A stretch of 64,000 nt of DNA from JBCDCE01 sp039182515. GTDB taxonomy: Bacteria; Pseudomonadota; Alphaproteobacteria; Rhodobacterales; Rhodobacteraceae. The position numbers were made by a program, and so were the translations under genes. Shown piece by piece: positions 1-7,809 of this stretch. The notes under the pieces were generated by a model, which was given only the letters and a program-made list of their open reading frames with translations, ran no database searches and was not told the origin of the DNA. The stretch lies in assembly GCA_039182515.1 (NCBI GenBank), contig JBCDCE010000003.1, forward strand, positions 27,796 to 91,795. Direction: 5' to 3'. Within the stretch, counting starts at the first letter, position 1. The number at the start of each line of letters is the position of its first letter.

Positions 1-768
1 GCCATTGGCGCGCCCGTTTTGTCTCTGAAAGAATTTGAAGTGGCGGGCATGCAAAAGCTCGATTTTGCACTTCAGGAAAATGAGGTCTTGGGCCTTGTGG
101 GGTTGCGCGGCGCTGGGCATGAGGCGATTTCGCGGGCCTTGTTTGGGTTGCTCCCTTTTGAAGGCACCGTGACGCTGGATGGCAAAGCGCCCGATCTCAG
201 CACGCCGCAAAAAGCGCTTCATTCTGGCGTCGGTTTGGTGGCCAAGGACCGCACGGAGGAATCCGTCGCCATGAGCCTCTCGATCCGTGAAAATACGTTT
301 TTGAACCCTGAAGGTGTGGGTCGCAATCTGCTCAGCCTCTTGTCGCCTAAGACTGAGGCTGATCGCGCGGCGATCATTGGTGCGGAGCTCGGCCTTTCGC
401 CAAATGATCCGACGCTGGCCATTGAGGCTTTGTCGGGTGGCAATCAGCAGAAGGTTGTTATCGGTCGTTGGCTTGCCACAAAACGCAAGCTCTTGATCTG
501 CGAGGATCCAACCGCAGGCGTGGATGTGGGCGCCAAGTCCGAGATCTATGCTTTGCTCAATCGGGCTTTGGCAGACGGCGTGGCCATCCTGATCACGTCC
601 ACAGATTTCGAAGAGATCGCCACCATCTGCCACCGCGCGATTGTGTTCAGCCAAGGGGCGATTGTGGATGAGCTCAGCGGCACGCGGCTGACTACCGAAA
701 ACCTCATTCAATCGGCGTCAGCTGGGAACATCGAGAAGCAGGGAGGCGGGGCAAATGCAGTCGCTTGA
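1..768 (+). CDS. Sugar ABC transporter ATP-binding protein, C-terminal part (5' end outside window)
   Basis: This is the second nucleotide-binding domain of a double-domain ATPase of the RbsA/MglA type, which powers sugar import at the inner membrane. The frame is open from base 1, so the gene begins before the window; the TTG near base 19 is not its start. The Walker A region reads GLRGAGHEA and lacks the usual lysine, which is normal for the C-terminal half of this family. The signature LSGGNQQK and a Walker B ending in CEDPTAGVD are intact. The gene overlaps the following permease by 14 bases, so the two are translationally linked. The substrate cannot be read from the ATPase. Confidence 0.9.
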   Translation, partial: AIGAPVLSLKEFEVAGMQKLDFALQENEVLGLVGLRGAGHEAISRALFGLLPFEGTVTLDGKAPDLSTPQKALHSGVGLVAKDRTEESVAMSLSIRENTFLNPEGVGRNLLSLLSPKTEADRAAIIGAELGLSPNDPTLAIEALSGGNQQKVVIGRWLATKRKLLICEDPTAGVDVGAKSEIYALLNRALADGVAILITSTDFEEIATICHRAIVFSQGAIVDELSGTRLTTENLIQSASAGNIEKQGGGANAVA

Positions 769-1777
769 ATCCGGAGCCTTAGAACCCACAAAGGCCGAGT
801 TGAAAGGCCTCAGCTTTGGCGGGCGCTTGATGCGGTTCTTGCCCGTTTATGGGCTGGTGATCCTCACTGTTTTCCTGATTGGGCTCTTTTCGGTTCTGTT
901 GCCCAACACGTTTCCCACGATGTTGAACCTTCGCTCGATCATCTCCGACAAAGCCATTATTGCGCTATTGTCTTTGGGGGCGATGATCCCAATGGCAGCA
1001 GGTCGGATTGACCTCACGGTCGGCTATGGGATCGTGCTTTGGCACATCCTAGCCATCAGCCTGCAAACCCAGTTGGGCTTGCCTTGGCCAATGGCTGTGG
1101 GGCTTGTTTTGATCCTGGGAGCTTTGACGGGGTTCTTCAACGGCTTGCTTGTCGAAGTGGCAAAGATCGACAGTTTCATCGCCACGCTTGGCACGGGCAC
1201 TGTGCTTTATGCGTTGGCTTTGTGGCACACGGGTGGACGCCAGATGGTGGGGCTTTTGCCAGACGGATTTTATGCGCTCAACACCACCTTCGTCTTCGGG
1301 TTGCCGATCACCGCTTACTATTTGCTCGTCATCACGGTCGTGATGTGGATCGTGCTCGAATACACGCCTATGGGGCGCTACCTCTATGCCATCGGCGCAA
1401 ACCAGCGCGCCGCTCAGCTCAACGGCATTCCCACCCGCAAGTATGTGATTAGCGCCTTTGTGGCCTCTGGCACGATGACCGCTTTGGCTGGTGTTTTGCT
1501 CGCAGCTAAACTGCGGATTGGGCAGGCCTCCGTGGGGCTGGAGTTTCTGTTGCCCGCGCTTGTCGGGGCCTTTCTTGGCTCCACGACGATCAAGCCTGGG
1601 CGCGTCAATGTGTGGGGCACCGTTGTGGGTGTGGTCATCTTGGCGGTGGGCATTTCAGGTATTCAACAATTTGGCGGCTCCTTCTGGGTCGAGCCGCTTT
1701 TTAACGGAGTTACTCTGCTCGTTGCCATTGGCATCGCAGGATACGCGCAGCGCAAAAAAGGTGCAGATAAGCGCTGA
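755..1777 (+). CDS. Sugar ABC transporter permease (RbsC type)
   Basis: A 340-residue inner-membrane permease of the BPD_transp_2 family, with about eight to ten hydrophobic segments after a 25-residue cytoplasmic start. The stretch GRIDLTVGYGIVLW near residue 85 and the C-terminal GSTTIKPGRVNVWGT are the conserved blocks of ribose/xylose-type permeases. It overlaps the 3' end of the ATPase gene and is followed after 84 bases by a binding protein, giving the usual ATPase-permease-receptor order. It should form the membrane channel for the sugar delivered by the protein at 1862-2902. Confidence 0.9.
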   Translation: MQSLESGALEPTKAELKGLSFGGRLMRFLPVYGLVILTVFLIGLFSVLLPNTFPTMLNLRSIISDKAIIALLSLGAMIPMAAGRIDLTVGYGIVLWHILAISLQTQLGLPWPMAVGLVLILGALTGFFNGLLVEVAKIDSFIATLGTGTVLYALALWHTGGRQMVGLLPDGFYALNTTFVFGLPITAYYLLVITVVMWIVLEYTPMGRYLYAIGANQRAAQLNGIPTRKYVISAFVASGTMTALAGVLLAAKLRIGQASVGLEFLLPALVGAFLGSTTIKPGRVNVWGTVVGVVILAVGISGIQQFGGSFWVEPLFNGVTLLVAIGIAGYAQRKKGADKR

Positions 1778-1861
1778 CGCAGCGCCTTTGGTTTTGGCTC
1801 GGCCCTAACGGCTTGGCGCAAAATCACAGGCGAATGGAAGACATTGCAAAGGGAGGACACG

Positions 1862-2902
1862 ATGCAAAAAAGAACATTTATGGCGGGGCTTTTGGCCACA
1901 ACCGTGATGGTCTCACTGCCCGTCTTGGCGGCAGAATGGGATGGCCCCACAACCGGGCCTATGGCGGCAAGCGGTAAGTCTATTGTGGTTGTCGCGGGGG
2001 ACCTAAAAAACGGTGGTATCCTTGGTGTAACCACCGGTGTGGAAGAAGCAGCTGAAAAGATCGGCTGGGATGTGCGCGTGCTCGATGGTGCAGGCTCGAT
2101 CCAGGGCCGCACAGCGGCAATCGGCCAAGCTTTGGCGCTCAAAGCGGATGGGATCATCATCAACGGCTTTGACGCGGTGGAACAGCAGGCAGCCCTCGAA
2201 GGCGTTGTGGCGGCAGATGTGCCCATGGTGGCTTGGCACTCTGGGCCAAAGATCGGCTGCGATGCCCCTGGTGGGATTTTTGCCAATGTCTCCACGGATG
2301 CCATGACCGTCTCGGAAGTCGCGGCCAATTGGGCGCTTGAAGACGGCGGCAAAGACATCGGCGTCGTGATCTTCACAGACAGCACCTATCAGATCGCCAT
2401 CGACAAAGCGGACCGGCTCAAGGAGACCGTTGAGGCCGCAGGCGGCACCGTGCTCGAATATGTCGACACGCCGATTGCCGATACGTCCACACGCATGGGC
2501 GCTCTGACCACATCGCTCCTACAAAAATATGGCGCAAGCTGGACCCACGCTTTGGCGATCAATGATCTCTATTTTGATTTCATGGGTCCCTCATTGGCGG
2601 CTGCAGGCCTGTCTCCAGATGCTGGGCCGCAAGCTGGCTCAGCAGGTGACGGATCAGAGGCAGCGTTCCAACGCATTCGGTCCAACGGCTATCAGGCGAT
2701 TACCGTGGCAGAGCCTTTGAACTTGCAAGGCTGGCAGCTCGTGGATGAGCTGAACCGCGCGCTGCAAGGCGAACCCTGCTCGGGCTATATCACGTCGCCG
2801 GCGCTCGTGACGCCAGAAGGTTTGGCCAAGCTCGGCGATAGCAATCAGTTTGATCCCGATATTCCTTACCGCGACGCTTACGCGGGGATCTGGGGCAAGT
2901 AG
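1862..2902 (+). CDS. Sugar ABC transporter substrate-binding protein
   Basis: A 346-residue periplasmic receptor of the Peripl_BP_4 (ribose-binding-like) family. The start ATG follows AAAGGGAGG with good spacing; an upstream in-frame TTG is less likely because it precedes the ribosome binding site. Residues 1-23 are a signal peptide ending ...LPVLAA, then the mature chain begins with EWDGP. The hinge-type motifs KADGIIINGFDAVEQ and WALEDGGKDIGVVIF are typical of the fold. It belongs with the ATPase and permease before it. A stem-loop with a short T run follows it, as often seen after highly expressed binding-protein genes. Confidence 0.88.
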   Translation: MQKRTFMAGLLATTVMVSLPVLAAEWDGPTTGPMAASGKSIVVVAGDLKNGGILGVTTGVEEAAEKIGWDVRVLDGAGSIQGRTAAIGQALALKADGIIINGFDAVEQQAALEGVVAADVPMVAWHSGPKIGCDAPGGIFANVSTDAMTVSEVAANWALEDGGKDIGVVIFTDSTYQIAIDKADRLKETVEAAGGTVLEYVDTPIADTSTRMGALTTSLLQKYGASWTHALAINDLYFDFMGPSLAAAGLSPDAGPQAGSAGDGSEAAFQRIRSNGYQAITVAEPLNLQGWQLVDELNRALQGEPCSGYITSPALVTPEGLAKLGDSNQFDPDIPYRDAYAGIWGK

Positions 2903-2915
2903 AGGTTTCTCCCTG

Positions 2916-2953
2916 GCAGGGTCCCTCGGGTGTGTGACGGGGCCCTGCATTTT
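2916..2953 (+). terminator. Stem-loop with short T run between the two ABC systems
   Basis: GCAGGGTCCC (2916-2925) pairs with GGGGCCCTGC (2939-2948) through ten positions including one G-T pair. The loop is 13 bases and the stem is followed by ATTTT. It can act as a partial terminator or as a 3' stabiliser of the binding-protein message; the next gene starts only about 60 bases on and probably is still in the same transcription unit. Confidence 0.6.
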
Positions 2954-3011
2954 AACCAATTCAATCGGCGCGGATCTGCGCCACCCAAGCTTATTCGCGG
3001 AGCAAATCGCA

Positions 3012-3773
3012 ATGGCACATGAACCGCTTGTCCAAATGACGGGCATAACCAAACGTTTCGGCGGCGTGACCGCTTTGCAGGACGTCAATCTGAGTGCCTA
3101 TGCGGGCGAAGTGCTGGCGATTGTTGGCGACAACGGCGCAGGTAAATCGACCCTGATCAAGGTGTTGACGGGTGTCTATCAGCCAACCGAGGGAGAGATC
3201 TATCTCGACGGCGAGAAGATCGAGTTTTCCAATCACGCGGACGCTGCGCGCGCGGGCATTGATGCGGTGTATCAAACGCTTGCCTTGGCGGATCATCTCG
3301 ATCCGGCCGCAAACATGTTTTTGGGCAATGAGCTGACCAAGAAGGTCTTTGGCATCACCGTGCTCGACAATAAGAAAATGCGCTCCGAGACCGAGCGGGT
3401 TTTGATGGAGCGCCTAGGCGTGCGCTTGAAATCCCTGGATGCGCCAACTGACAGTCTGTCGGGTGGGCAACGTCAGGCCGTGGCCATTGCGCGGGCGGTT
3501 TATCACGAAGGCCTTCGGGTGCTGGTGATGGACGAGCCCACAGCAGCGCTTGGTCCGCAAGAAACTGCGCGCACCCTCAAGCTGATCAAAGCGCTCAAAT
3601 CGCAAGGTTTGGCCGTGATCCTGATCAGCCACTCGCTCGACGATGTTTTTGAAGTGGCAGACCGCGTGCATGTGCAGCGCCGAGGCCAATGCGTGGGCGT
3701 GGCGCTCACGTCTGAGAGTTCGACCCAAGAGGTTTTGGGCATGATCGTTGGTGCCAAGGAGGACGCAGCATGA
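3012..3773 (+). CDS. Sugar ABC transporter ATP-binding protein, single domain
   Basis: A 253-residue single-domain ATPase. Walker A is GDNGAGKST, the signature is LSGGQRQAVAIARA, Walker B is VLVMDEPTAALG, and the H-loop histidine sits in LISHSLDDV. Unlike the gene at the window start, it has only one nucleotide-binding domain and so must act as a dimer; this FrcA-like arrangement is known in alphaproteobacterial sugar importers. The ATG at 3012 was chosen because homology begins at once (MAHEPLVQMTGITKRFGG); the longer upstream reading crosses the intergenic hairpin. It overlaps the next permease by four bases. Confidence 0.88.
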   Translation: MAHEPLVQMTGITKRFGGVTALQDVNLSAYAGEVLAIVGDNGAGKSTLIKVLTGVYQPTEGEIYLDGEKIEFSNHADAARAGIDAVYQTLALADHLDPAANMFLGNELTKKVFGITVLDNKKMRSETERVLMERLGVRLKSLDAPTDSLSGGQRQAVAIARAVYHEGLRVLVMDEPTAALGPQETARTLKLIKALKSQGLAVILISHSLDDVFEVADRVHVQRRGQCVGVALTSESSTQEVLGMIVGAKEDAA

Positions 3774-4897
3774 ACACCGCCGTAGATCCAAACTATAAGC
3801 CACCGCTCGGCGAGAGGCTTGAACCCTATATGGCTGTCATAGCCCCGATGGCGATGATCGTTGCGATCTTTCTCTTTATGGCTGTGGCCTCGCCGGATCG
3901 CTTTTACCGCATAAGCAATCTCGAGCTGATTTTGCAGGATGCCGCGCTCTATATGCCGATGGCCATGGCCATGACCTTTGTCATTACCCAGCGCGGCATT
4001 GATCTGTCGGTGGGTTCCGTGGCGGTGCTGTCGGCGATCATTATGGCCTTTCTCGTGAAGCAATACGGATTTTCGATCTATGTGGGCATTCCGATTGCGC
4101 TCACGATTGGGGCGCTCTTGGGCTTGATCAATGGGCTCGTGATAACGCGCTTTAATGTGCCCGATCTGATCGGCACGCTTGCGATGGATCTGGTCTACAA
4201 AGGGCTGGCGCTCTTGCTGGCCAAAGGGCTCGTACTGGCGCGGTTTCCAGAGGTGCTCACGGAGATTGGCCGGGGCCAAACGCCCTTCTTCATTCCCACG
4301 CCTGCAGTGATTGGCATGCTGACCATGGTGGCGGGCTATTACATCCTGCAGCGCACGCATTTTGGCCGCTATACGGTTGCGATTGGCTCGAGCCCTGAGT
4401 CCGCCGAGCTCACGGGTATCGGTGTGAAGCGCCACAAGGTTTACGCTTACGTGCTCTGTGGGGCCTGTGCGGCCTTGGCGGGCCTTATGCTCACCGGCAA
4501 GCAAAACGCTATCCAGGCCACCATGGCGCCCTTCTTCAATCTTCACGTGATTGCGGCTGTGGTTGTGGGGGGCACATCCCTCTTTGGGGGGCGTGCGTCG
4601 ATCATCGGATCGTTCTCAGGTGTGCTCTTGCTCGCCATGATGCTGAACGCGCTGGTGACCCTGCGCATCGAGTTCTTCTGGCAGCCTGTGGCCTCGGGCT
4701 TTGTGATCATCAGCTCGGTCGCGCTTTATGCCTGGATCCAGAAGAAAGACCGCGATGGTGCGGGTGGCTGGTTCGCAGATCTAAAAACTGCGGAAGGTCA
4801 GAAATTAATGCGCTTTTCAGCGCTCTTGATTGGCGTCTTGATTGCCCTTTTGGCAATTGGCGGCGTCTTTGCTGGGGACACCGTGAACAGCGGCTAA
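3770..4897 (+). CDS. Sugar ABC transporter permease
   Basis: A 375-residue membrane protein of the BPD_transp_2 family and the second such permease of this locus. Conserved blocks include QRGIDLSVGSVAVLSA near residue 75 and VVGGTSLFGGRASIIGS near residue 265. It is about 35 residues longer than the first permease because of a C-terminal extension with one more hydrophobic segment. The start overlaps the ATPase stop as ATGA. It pairs with the single-domain ATPase before it and the LuxP-like receptor after it. Confidence 0.9.
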   Translation: MNTAVDPNYKPPLGERLEPYMAVIAPMAMIVAIFLFMAVASPDRFYRISNLELILQDAALYMPMAMAMTFVITQRGIDLSVGSVAVLSAIIMAFLVKQYGFSIYVGIPIALTIGALLGLINGLVITRFNVPDLIGTLAMDLVYKGLALLLAKGLVLARFPEVLTEIGRGQTPFFIPTPAVIGMLTMVAGYYILQRTHFGRYTVAIGSSPESAELTGIGVKRHKVYAYVLCGACAALAGLMLTGKQNAIQATMAPFFNLHVIAAVVVGGTSLFGGRASIIGSFSGVLLLAMMLNALVTLRIEFFWQPVASGFVIISSVALYAWIQKKDRDGAGGWFADLKTAEGQKLMRFSALLIGVLIALLAIGGVFAGDTVNSG

Positions 4898-4907
4898 TCC
4901 GGCTTTT

Positions 4908-4958
4908 GCGGGGTGGCTGGGTCGGGGGTGCAGCCCCGACCACAGCCGATGGCCCCGC
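4908..4958 (+). promoter_or_regulatory. Long imperfect hairpin just before the LuxP-like gene
   Basis: Three successive stem blocks are visible. GCGGGG (4908-4913) pairs with CCCCGC (4953-4958). GGCTG pairs with CAGCC. GGTCGGGG pairs with CCCCGACC around a short loop at 4928-4933. The structure ends about 20 bases before the GGGAGG ribosome binding site of the receptor gene. It has no T run, so an mRNA processing or stability element that raises receptor output over the membrane genes is more likely than a terminator. Confidence 0.55.
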
Positions 4959-4983
4959 TCTCATTGCAAAGGGAGGAACCAAG

Positions 4984-6135
4984 ATGAGACTTTTAGCAAC
5001 TACAGCCCTCGTGGCAACTGTAACGACATTTGGCACAATGGCCTTGGCGGATGGCCATGCCACACTGCCGCTCAAAGAGCTGCCCGGCATCGCAGATCGC
5101 GACTACTGGGTGCCAGGTGAGGTGAACGCAGACGGCAAGCTGGAAGCGATGCAAGCCGTAGTGGGATCCGAGGCTGTGCCCTTCTCAGGTAGCCAGGATG
5201 CCCCGATCCAAATCGCATTGATCTATCCGTCGTCAGACACGTCAGATTTCTGGGCGCGTAATTATCTCGCGATGACCAAGCGCTTGGACGAGCTGGGTGT
5301 TCAATATGAAACAACCGAGTTCGCATCCCGTCAGATCGAACACTCGCTTCAAACCACCTATGCCAACCAAGTGGTGCTCGACAAAGACATCTACGACTAT
5401 GTGATCTTTGGCCCCTCAGAGCTTGCCATTCAGGCCGACAACATTGCGAAACTTGCTGCTGAAACCGACGACCTGACCACTTACGTTTGGGCCTTCCACA
5501 CGCCGCTTAAAGATCTTGAGCACCAGCCTGCGGCTTGGTTCGATTTCTCTTCAGCGGCGGGCGCTCTGACCATGTGCGATTACATGATTGGTCGCTTGGG
5601 CGAAGGGGTTACCATGGCGATGAACCGCGGTATTCCTGGCATCACCGACAACCAGCGCTCGGGTGATTTCAAAGCCTGTGTCGAAGAGAAAGCAGGCTGG
5701 ACCACGGTCTATGAGCACTACGGTGAATATCAGCGTGAAGGCGGCTTTGCGGGCACATCTTTGATCCTGCAGTCCTATCCAGAAGCCAAGATCATCCACA
5801 ATGCCAACACAGCTATGGCCATGGGCTCGGTTGAGGCTCAAGTATCGGTCGGCAAAGAGAAAGAGATCTTCTCCACCGGTTGGGGCGGCACGGGCCTAGA
5901 GCTCGAAGCCATCCGCCGCGGTGAGCTTGATGCCACGCCTATGCGCATGGGCGATGATGTGGGCGCTGCGACCGCTGAAGCGATCAAAGCTGACCTCGAA
6001 GGGCGCAGTGATGAGCTGCCGTTTGTCTTCTTGGGTCGGATCACTGTGGCGCACGATCAGATGAGCGCTGCGGAGATTGATGCGCTTGAACAAGAAGCCT
6101 TCCGCTTCTCCGGTGTCGGTGCCCTCAAGCGCTAA
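4984..6135 (+). CDS. LuxP-like periplasmic binding protein of an ABC transporter
   Basis: A 383-residue periplasmic receptor with a signal peptide (residues 1-22, ...TMALA). By eye it aligns over most of its length with the Vibrio AI-2 receptor LuxP rather than with ordinary ribose-binding proteins: APIQIALIYPSSDTSDFWARN, HQPAAWFDFSSAAG, STGWGGTGLELEAIRRGEL and TPMRMGDDVGAATAEAIK all have close LuxP counterparts. Of the LuxP ligand contacts as I recall them, Ser87, Trp90, Arg225, Thr276, Trp300 and Arg321 are kept, while the positions of LuxP Gln77 and Asn159 hold Asp85 and Ala170. It lies directly after an ATPase and a permease, so it is probably an import receptor. The ligand may be AI-2, a borate diester of another sugar, or a plain sugar. 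Confidence 0.8.
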   Translation: MRLLATTALVATVTTFGTMALADGHATLPLKELPGIADRDYWVPGEVNADGKLEAMQAVVGSEAVPFSGSQDAPIQIALIYPSSDTSDFWARNYLAMTKRLDELGVQYETTEFASRQIEHSLQTTYANQVVLDKDIYDYVIFGPSELAIQADNIAKLAAETDDLTTYVWAFHTPLKDLEHQPAAWFDFSSAAGALTMCDYMIGRLGEGVTMAMNRGIPGITDNQRSGDFKACVEEKAGWTTVYEHYGEYQREGGFAGTSLILQSYPEAKIIHNANTAMAMGSVEAQVSVGKEKEIFSTGWGGTGLELEAIRRGELDATPMRMGDDVGAATAEAIKADLEGRSDELPFVFLGRITVAHDQMSAAEIDALEQEAFRFSGVGALKR

Positions 6136-6158
6136 GACAGCCGCGCTAAACTGGACTT

Positions 6159-6186
6159 AGGTCGTGGCGGTACGCTGCCACGACCT
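6159..6186 (+). terminator. Perfect stem-loop after the LuxP-like gene
   Basis: AGGTCGTGGC (6159-6168) and GCCACGACCT (6177-6186) form a perfect 10-base stem with an 8-base loop, 24 bases after the stop codon. There is no clear T run, so it is either a factor-assisted terminator or a 3' stabiliser. The lactonase gene that follows has its own ribosome binding site 280 bases downstream. Confidence 0.55.
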
Positions 6187-6234
6187 CGCCTTCTCAAAAA
6201 ACCAGGCTCTCCCTGATCACCAACCGTTTCCAGG

Positions 6235-6335
6235 AGGCAAAGCCGACCAGCGACCAGCCCCCGACCGCCCCCCAGTAATCCCCCCGGGCGGGGGCGTTCA
6301 GCCCGACGCCCGCGGCCGGGTGCAGGTCTTCGCGT
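6235..6335. repeat. Copy 1 of a GC-rich palindromic intergenic element
   Basis: This segment shares long blocks with the one at 34046-34125. Both begin AAGCCGACCAGC, contain CCGACCGCCCCC, then GGGCGGGGGC, TTCAGCCCGACGCCCGCGG, CGGGTGC and finally TCTTCG. This copy has an extra insert (GACCAGCC and AGTAATCCCC) in its first half. It lies between the LuxP-like gene and the lactonase gene, with the rest of 6136-6467 showing no coding signal. It resembles a REP-like or small non-autonomous repeat. Confidence 0.7.
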
Positions 6336-6467
6336 TTGGAGGATACGATGTAGATTTAACGGGTGATGCTCAAAGGCTTGCCAAATTTGCAGGATCACAG
6401 GCCAATGAAAAAATGCACCGCATCGTCGCGGAACGTGCTTTGTTTGGTCAAACAAAAGGAGAGTGGA

Positions 6468-7397
6468 ATGTTCGGAGTGATCGACGGCACCGGTTTTGAA
6501 GTGATCGACCCACGGTTCGAGGCTTGTTTTGTTGGCCATGCCCGGGTTGAGCGGCTTTGGACGGGCGCGCGGTGGTCTGAAGGGCCGGTTTGGTTTGCGG
6601 CCTCGCGCTATCTTCTGTGGTCTGACATTCCCAACAACCGGATGCTGCGCTGGGATGAGACGGACGGCACCGTCTCCACCTTTCGTCAGCCTTCCAACAA
6701 TTCCAATGGCAACACGGTGGACCGGCAGGGCCGGCTCATCAGTTGCGAACATCTCACCCGCCGCGTGACGCGCACCGAGCATGATGGCTCCGTCACCGTT
6801 ATCGCCGATAGCTACCAAGGCAAACGTTTGAACTCGCCCAATGATGTGGTGGTTAAATCTGATGGCTCGATCTGGTTTACCGACCCGAGCTACGGCATCT
6901 TGATGGACTACGAAGGCGAGCGCGCTGACAGTGAGATCGGGGCCTGCCATGTGTATCGCGTCGATCCCGAGACTGGCGCTATTGAGATCGTTGCCGATGA
7001 CTATCTCAAACCCAACGGCCTCGCGTTCTCCCCGGATGAAAGCCACCTCTACATCGCTGACACCGGCGCAACCCACACGCCCGATGGCCCCAAGCATATT
7101 CGCCGCCACAAGGTCGGCCCAGATGGCAGCTTGAGCGGGGGCGAGGTGTTTGCCACCTGCTCTGCGGGTCTTTTCGATGGGTTCCGCTGCGATCAGGCCG
7201 GGCGCATTTGGACCTCTGCTGCTGACGGTGTGCATTGCCTTGATACAGATGGCACTCTGATCGGCAAGATCCACATCCCGGAACTGGTGGCAAATGTTTG
7301 CTTTGGCGGACCCAAGCTGAACCGGCTGTTCATCTGTGGCACCACCTCGCTTTATTCCGTGTTCCTGAACGTGAACGGGGTATCGCCTTATGCCTAA
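6468..7397 (+). CDS. SMP-30/gluconolactonase family protein
   Basis: A 309-residue six-bladed propeller enzyme of the SMP-30/LRE family, which hydrolyses sugar lactones with a divalent metal. Candidate metal ligands are the Glu in SEGPVW (about residue 40), the Asn in LNSPNDVVV, the Asn in KPNGLAFSPDE and the Asp in FDGFRCD. There is no signal peptide, so it is cytoplasmic. The ATG at 6468 follows AAAGGAGAG with proper spacing. It overlaps the GlcG-like gene by eight bases. Its place behind two sugar importers suggests it opens a lactone formed by oxidation of the imported sugar; the sugar dehydrogenase itself is not in the window. Confidence 0.85.
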   Translation: MFGVIDGTGFEVIDPRFEACFVGHARVERLWTGARWSEGPVWFAASRYLLWSDIPNNRMLRWDETDGTVSTFRQPSNNSNGNTVDRQGRLISCEHLTRRVTRTEHDGSVTVIADSYQGKRLNSPNDVVVKSDGSIWFTDPSYGILMDYEGERADSEIGACHVYRVDPETGAIEIVADDYLKPNGLAFSPDESHLYIADTGATHTPDGPKHIRRHKVGPDGSLSGGEVFATCSAGLFDGFRCDQAGRIWTSAADGVHCLDTDGTLIGKIHIPELVANVCFGGPKLNRLFICGTTSLYSVFLNVNGVSPYA

Positions 7398-7809
7398 ATT
7401 CACCGCGCAAACGCAGGTTCTGACCCATGCGGGTGTGATGCAGATGCTGAGCGCCGCCGTGGCCTGTGCCGAAGAGATAGGCCAGCCGCAGTGCATTGTT
7501 GTGGTGGATGCGAGCGGTGTGACCCTTGGGCAAATCCGCATGACGGGCGCAAAATTTCTGAGCCTCAAAAGTGCGGCCACTAAGGCTTGCACTGCCGCGT
7601 CTATTCGCGCACCCAGCGATGCCATTCCTGAAGGGGTCGGCCCTGCGATTGCGGCTGCCACACAGAATGCCGTGACGCGCCTTGGCGGCGGTCTGCCGAT
7701 CATGATGAAGGGTGTCTGTTTGGGAGGGATTGGCGTTGGGTCTGGGTCTCCTGAGCAAGACAAAGAGGTTGCCATGGCCGCTTTGACGGCCATTGGTGCT
7801 GGCTTCTAG
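7390..7809 (+). CDS. GlcG/HbpS family (DUF336) protein
   Basis: A 139-residue small cytoplasmic protein of the GlcG/HbpS family. The C-terminal signature GGIGVGSGSPEQDKEVA is the most conserved part of that family, and the N-terminal half has the expected alternating helix and strand pattern. Members are found with glycolate, diol and sugar catabolic genes, and some bind haem; the true role here is unknown. It overlaps the lactonase gene, so the two are co-translated. Its TAG stop shares the palindrome CTAG with the stop of the convergent transporter gene. Confidence 0.85.
   Translation: MPKFTAQTQVLTHAGVMQMLSAAVACAEEIGQPQCIVVVDASGVTLGQIRMTGAKFLSLKSAATKACTAASIRAPSDAIPEGVGPAIAAATQNAVTRLGGGLPIMMKGVCLGGIGVGSGSPEQDKEVAMAALTAIGAGF

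Noticed and set aside
3503..4546. A 347-codon minus-strand frame opposite the second permease
   Set aside because: Charged low-complexity composition with no motif; the permease on the plus strand is clear.
6132..7793. A 553-codon minus-strand open frame opposite the lactonase and GlcG genes
   Set aside because: It mirrors the codon structure of the real plus-strand genes, is rich in Arg, Pro and His, has no ribosome binding site and resembles no protein.
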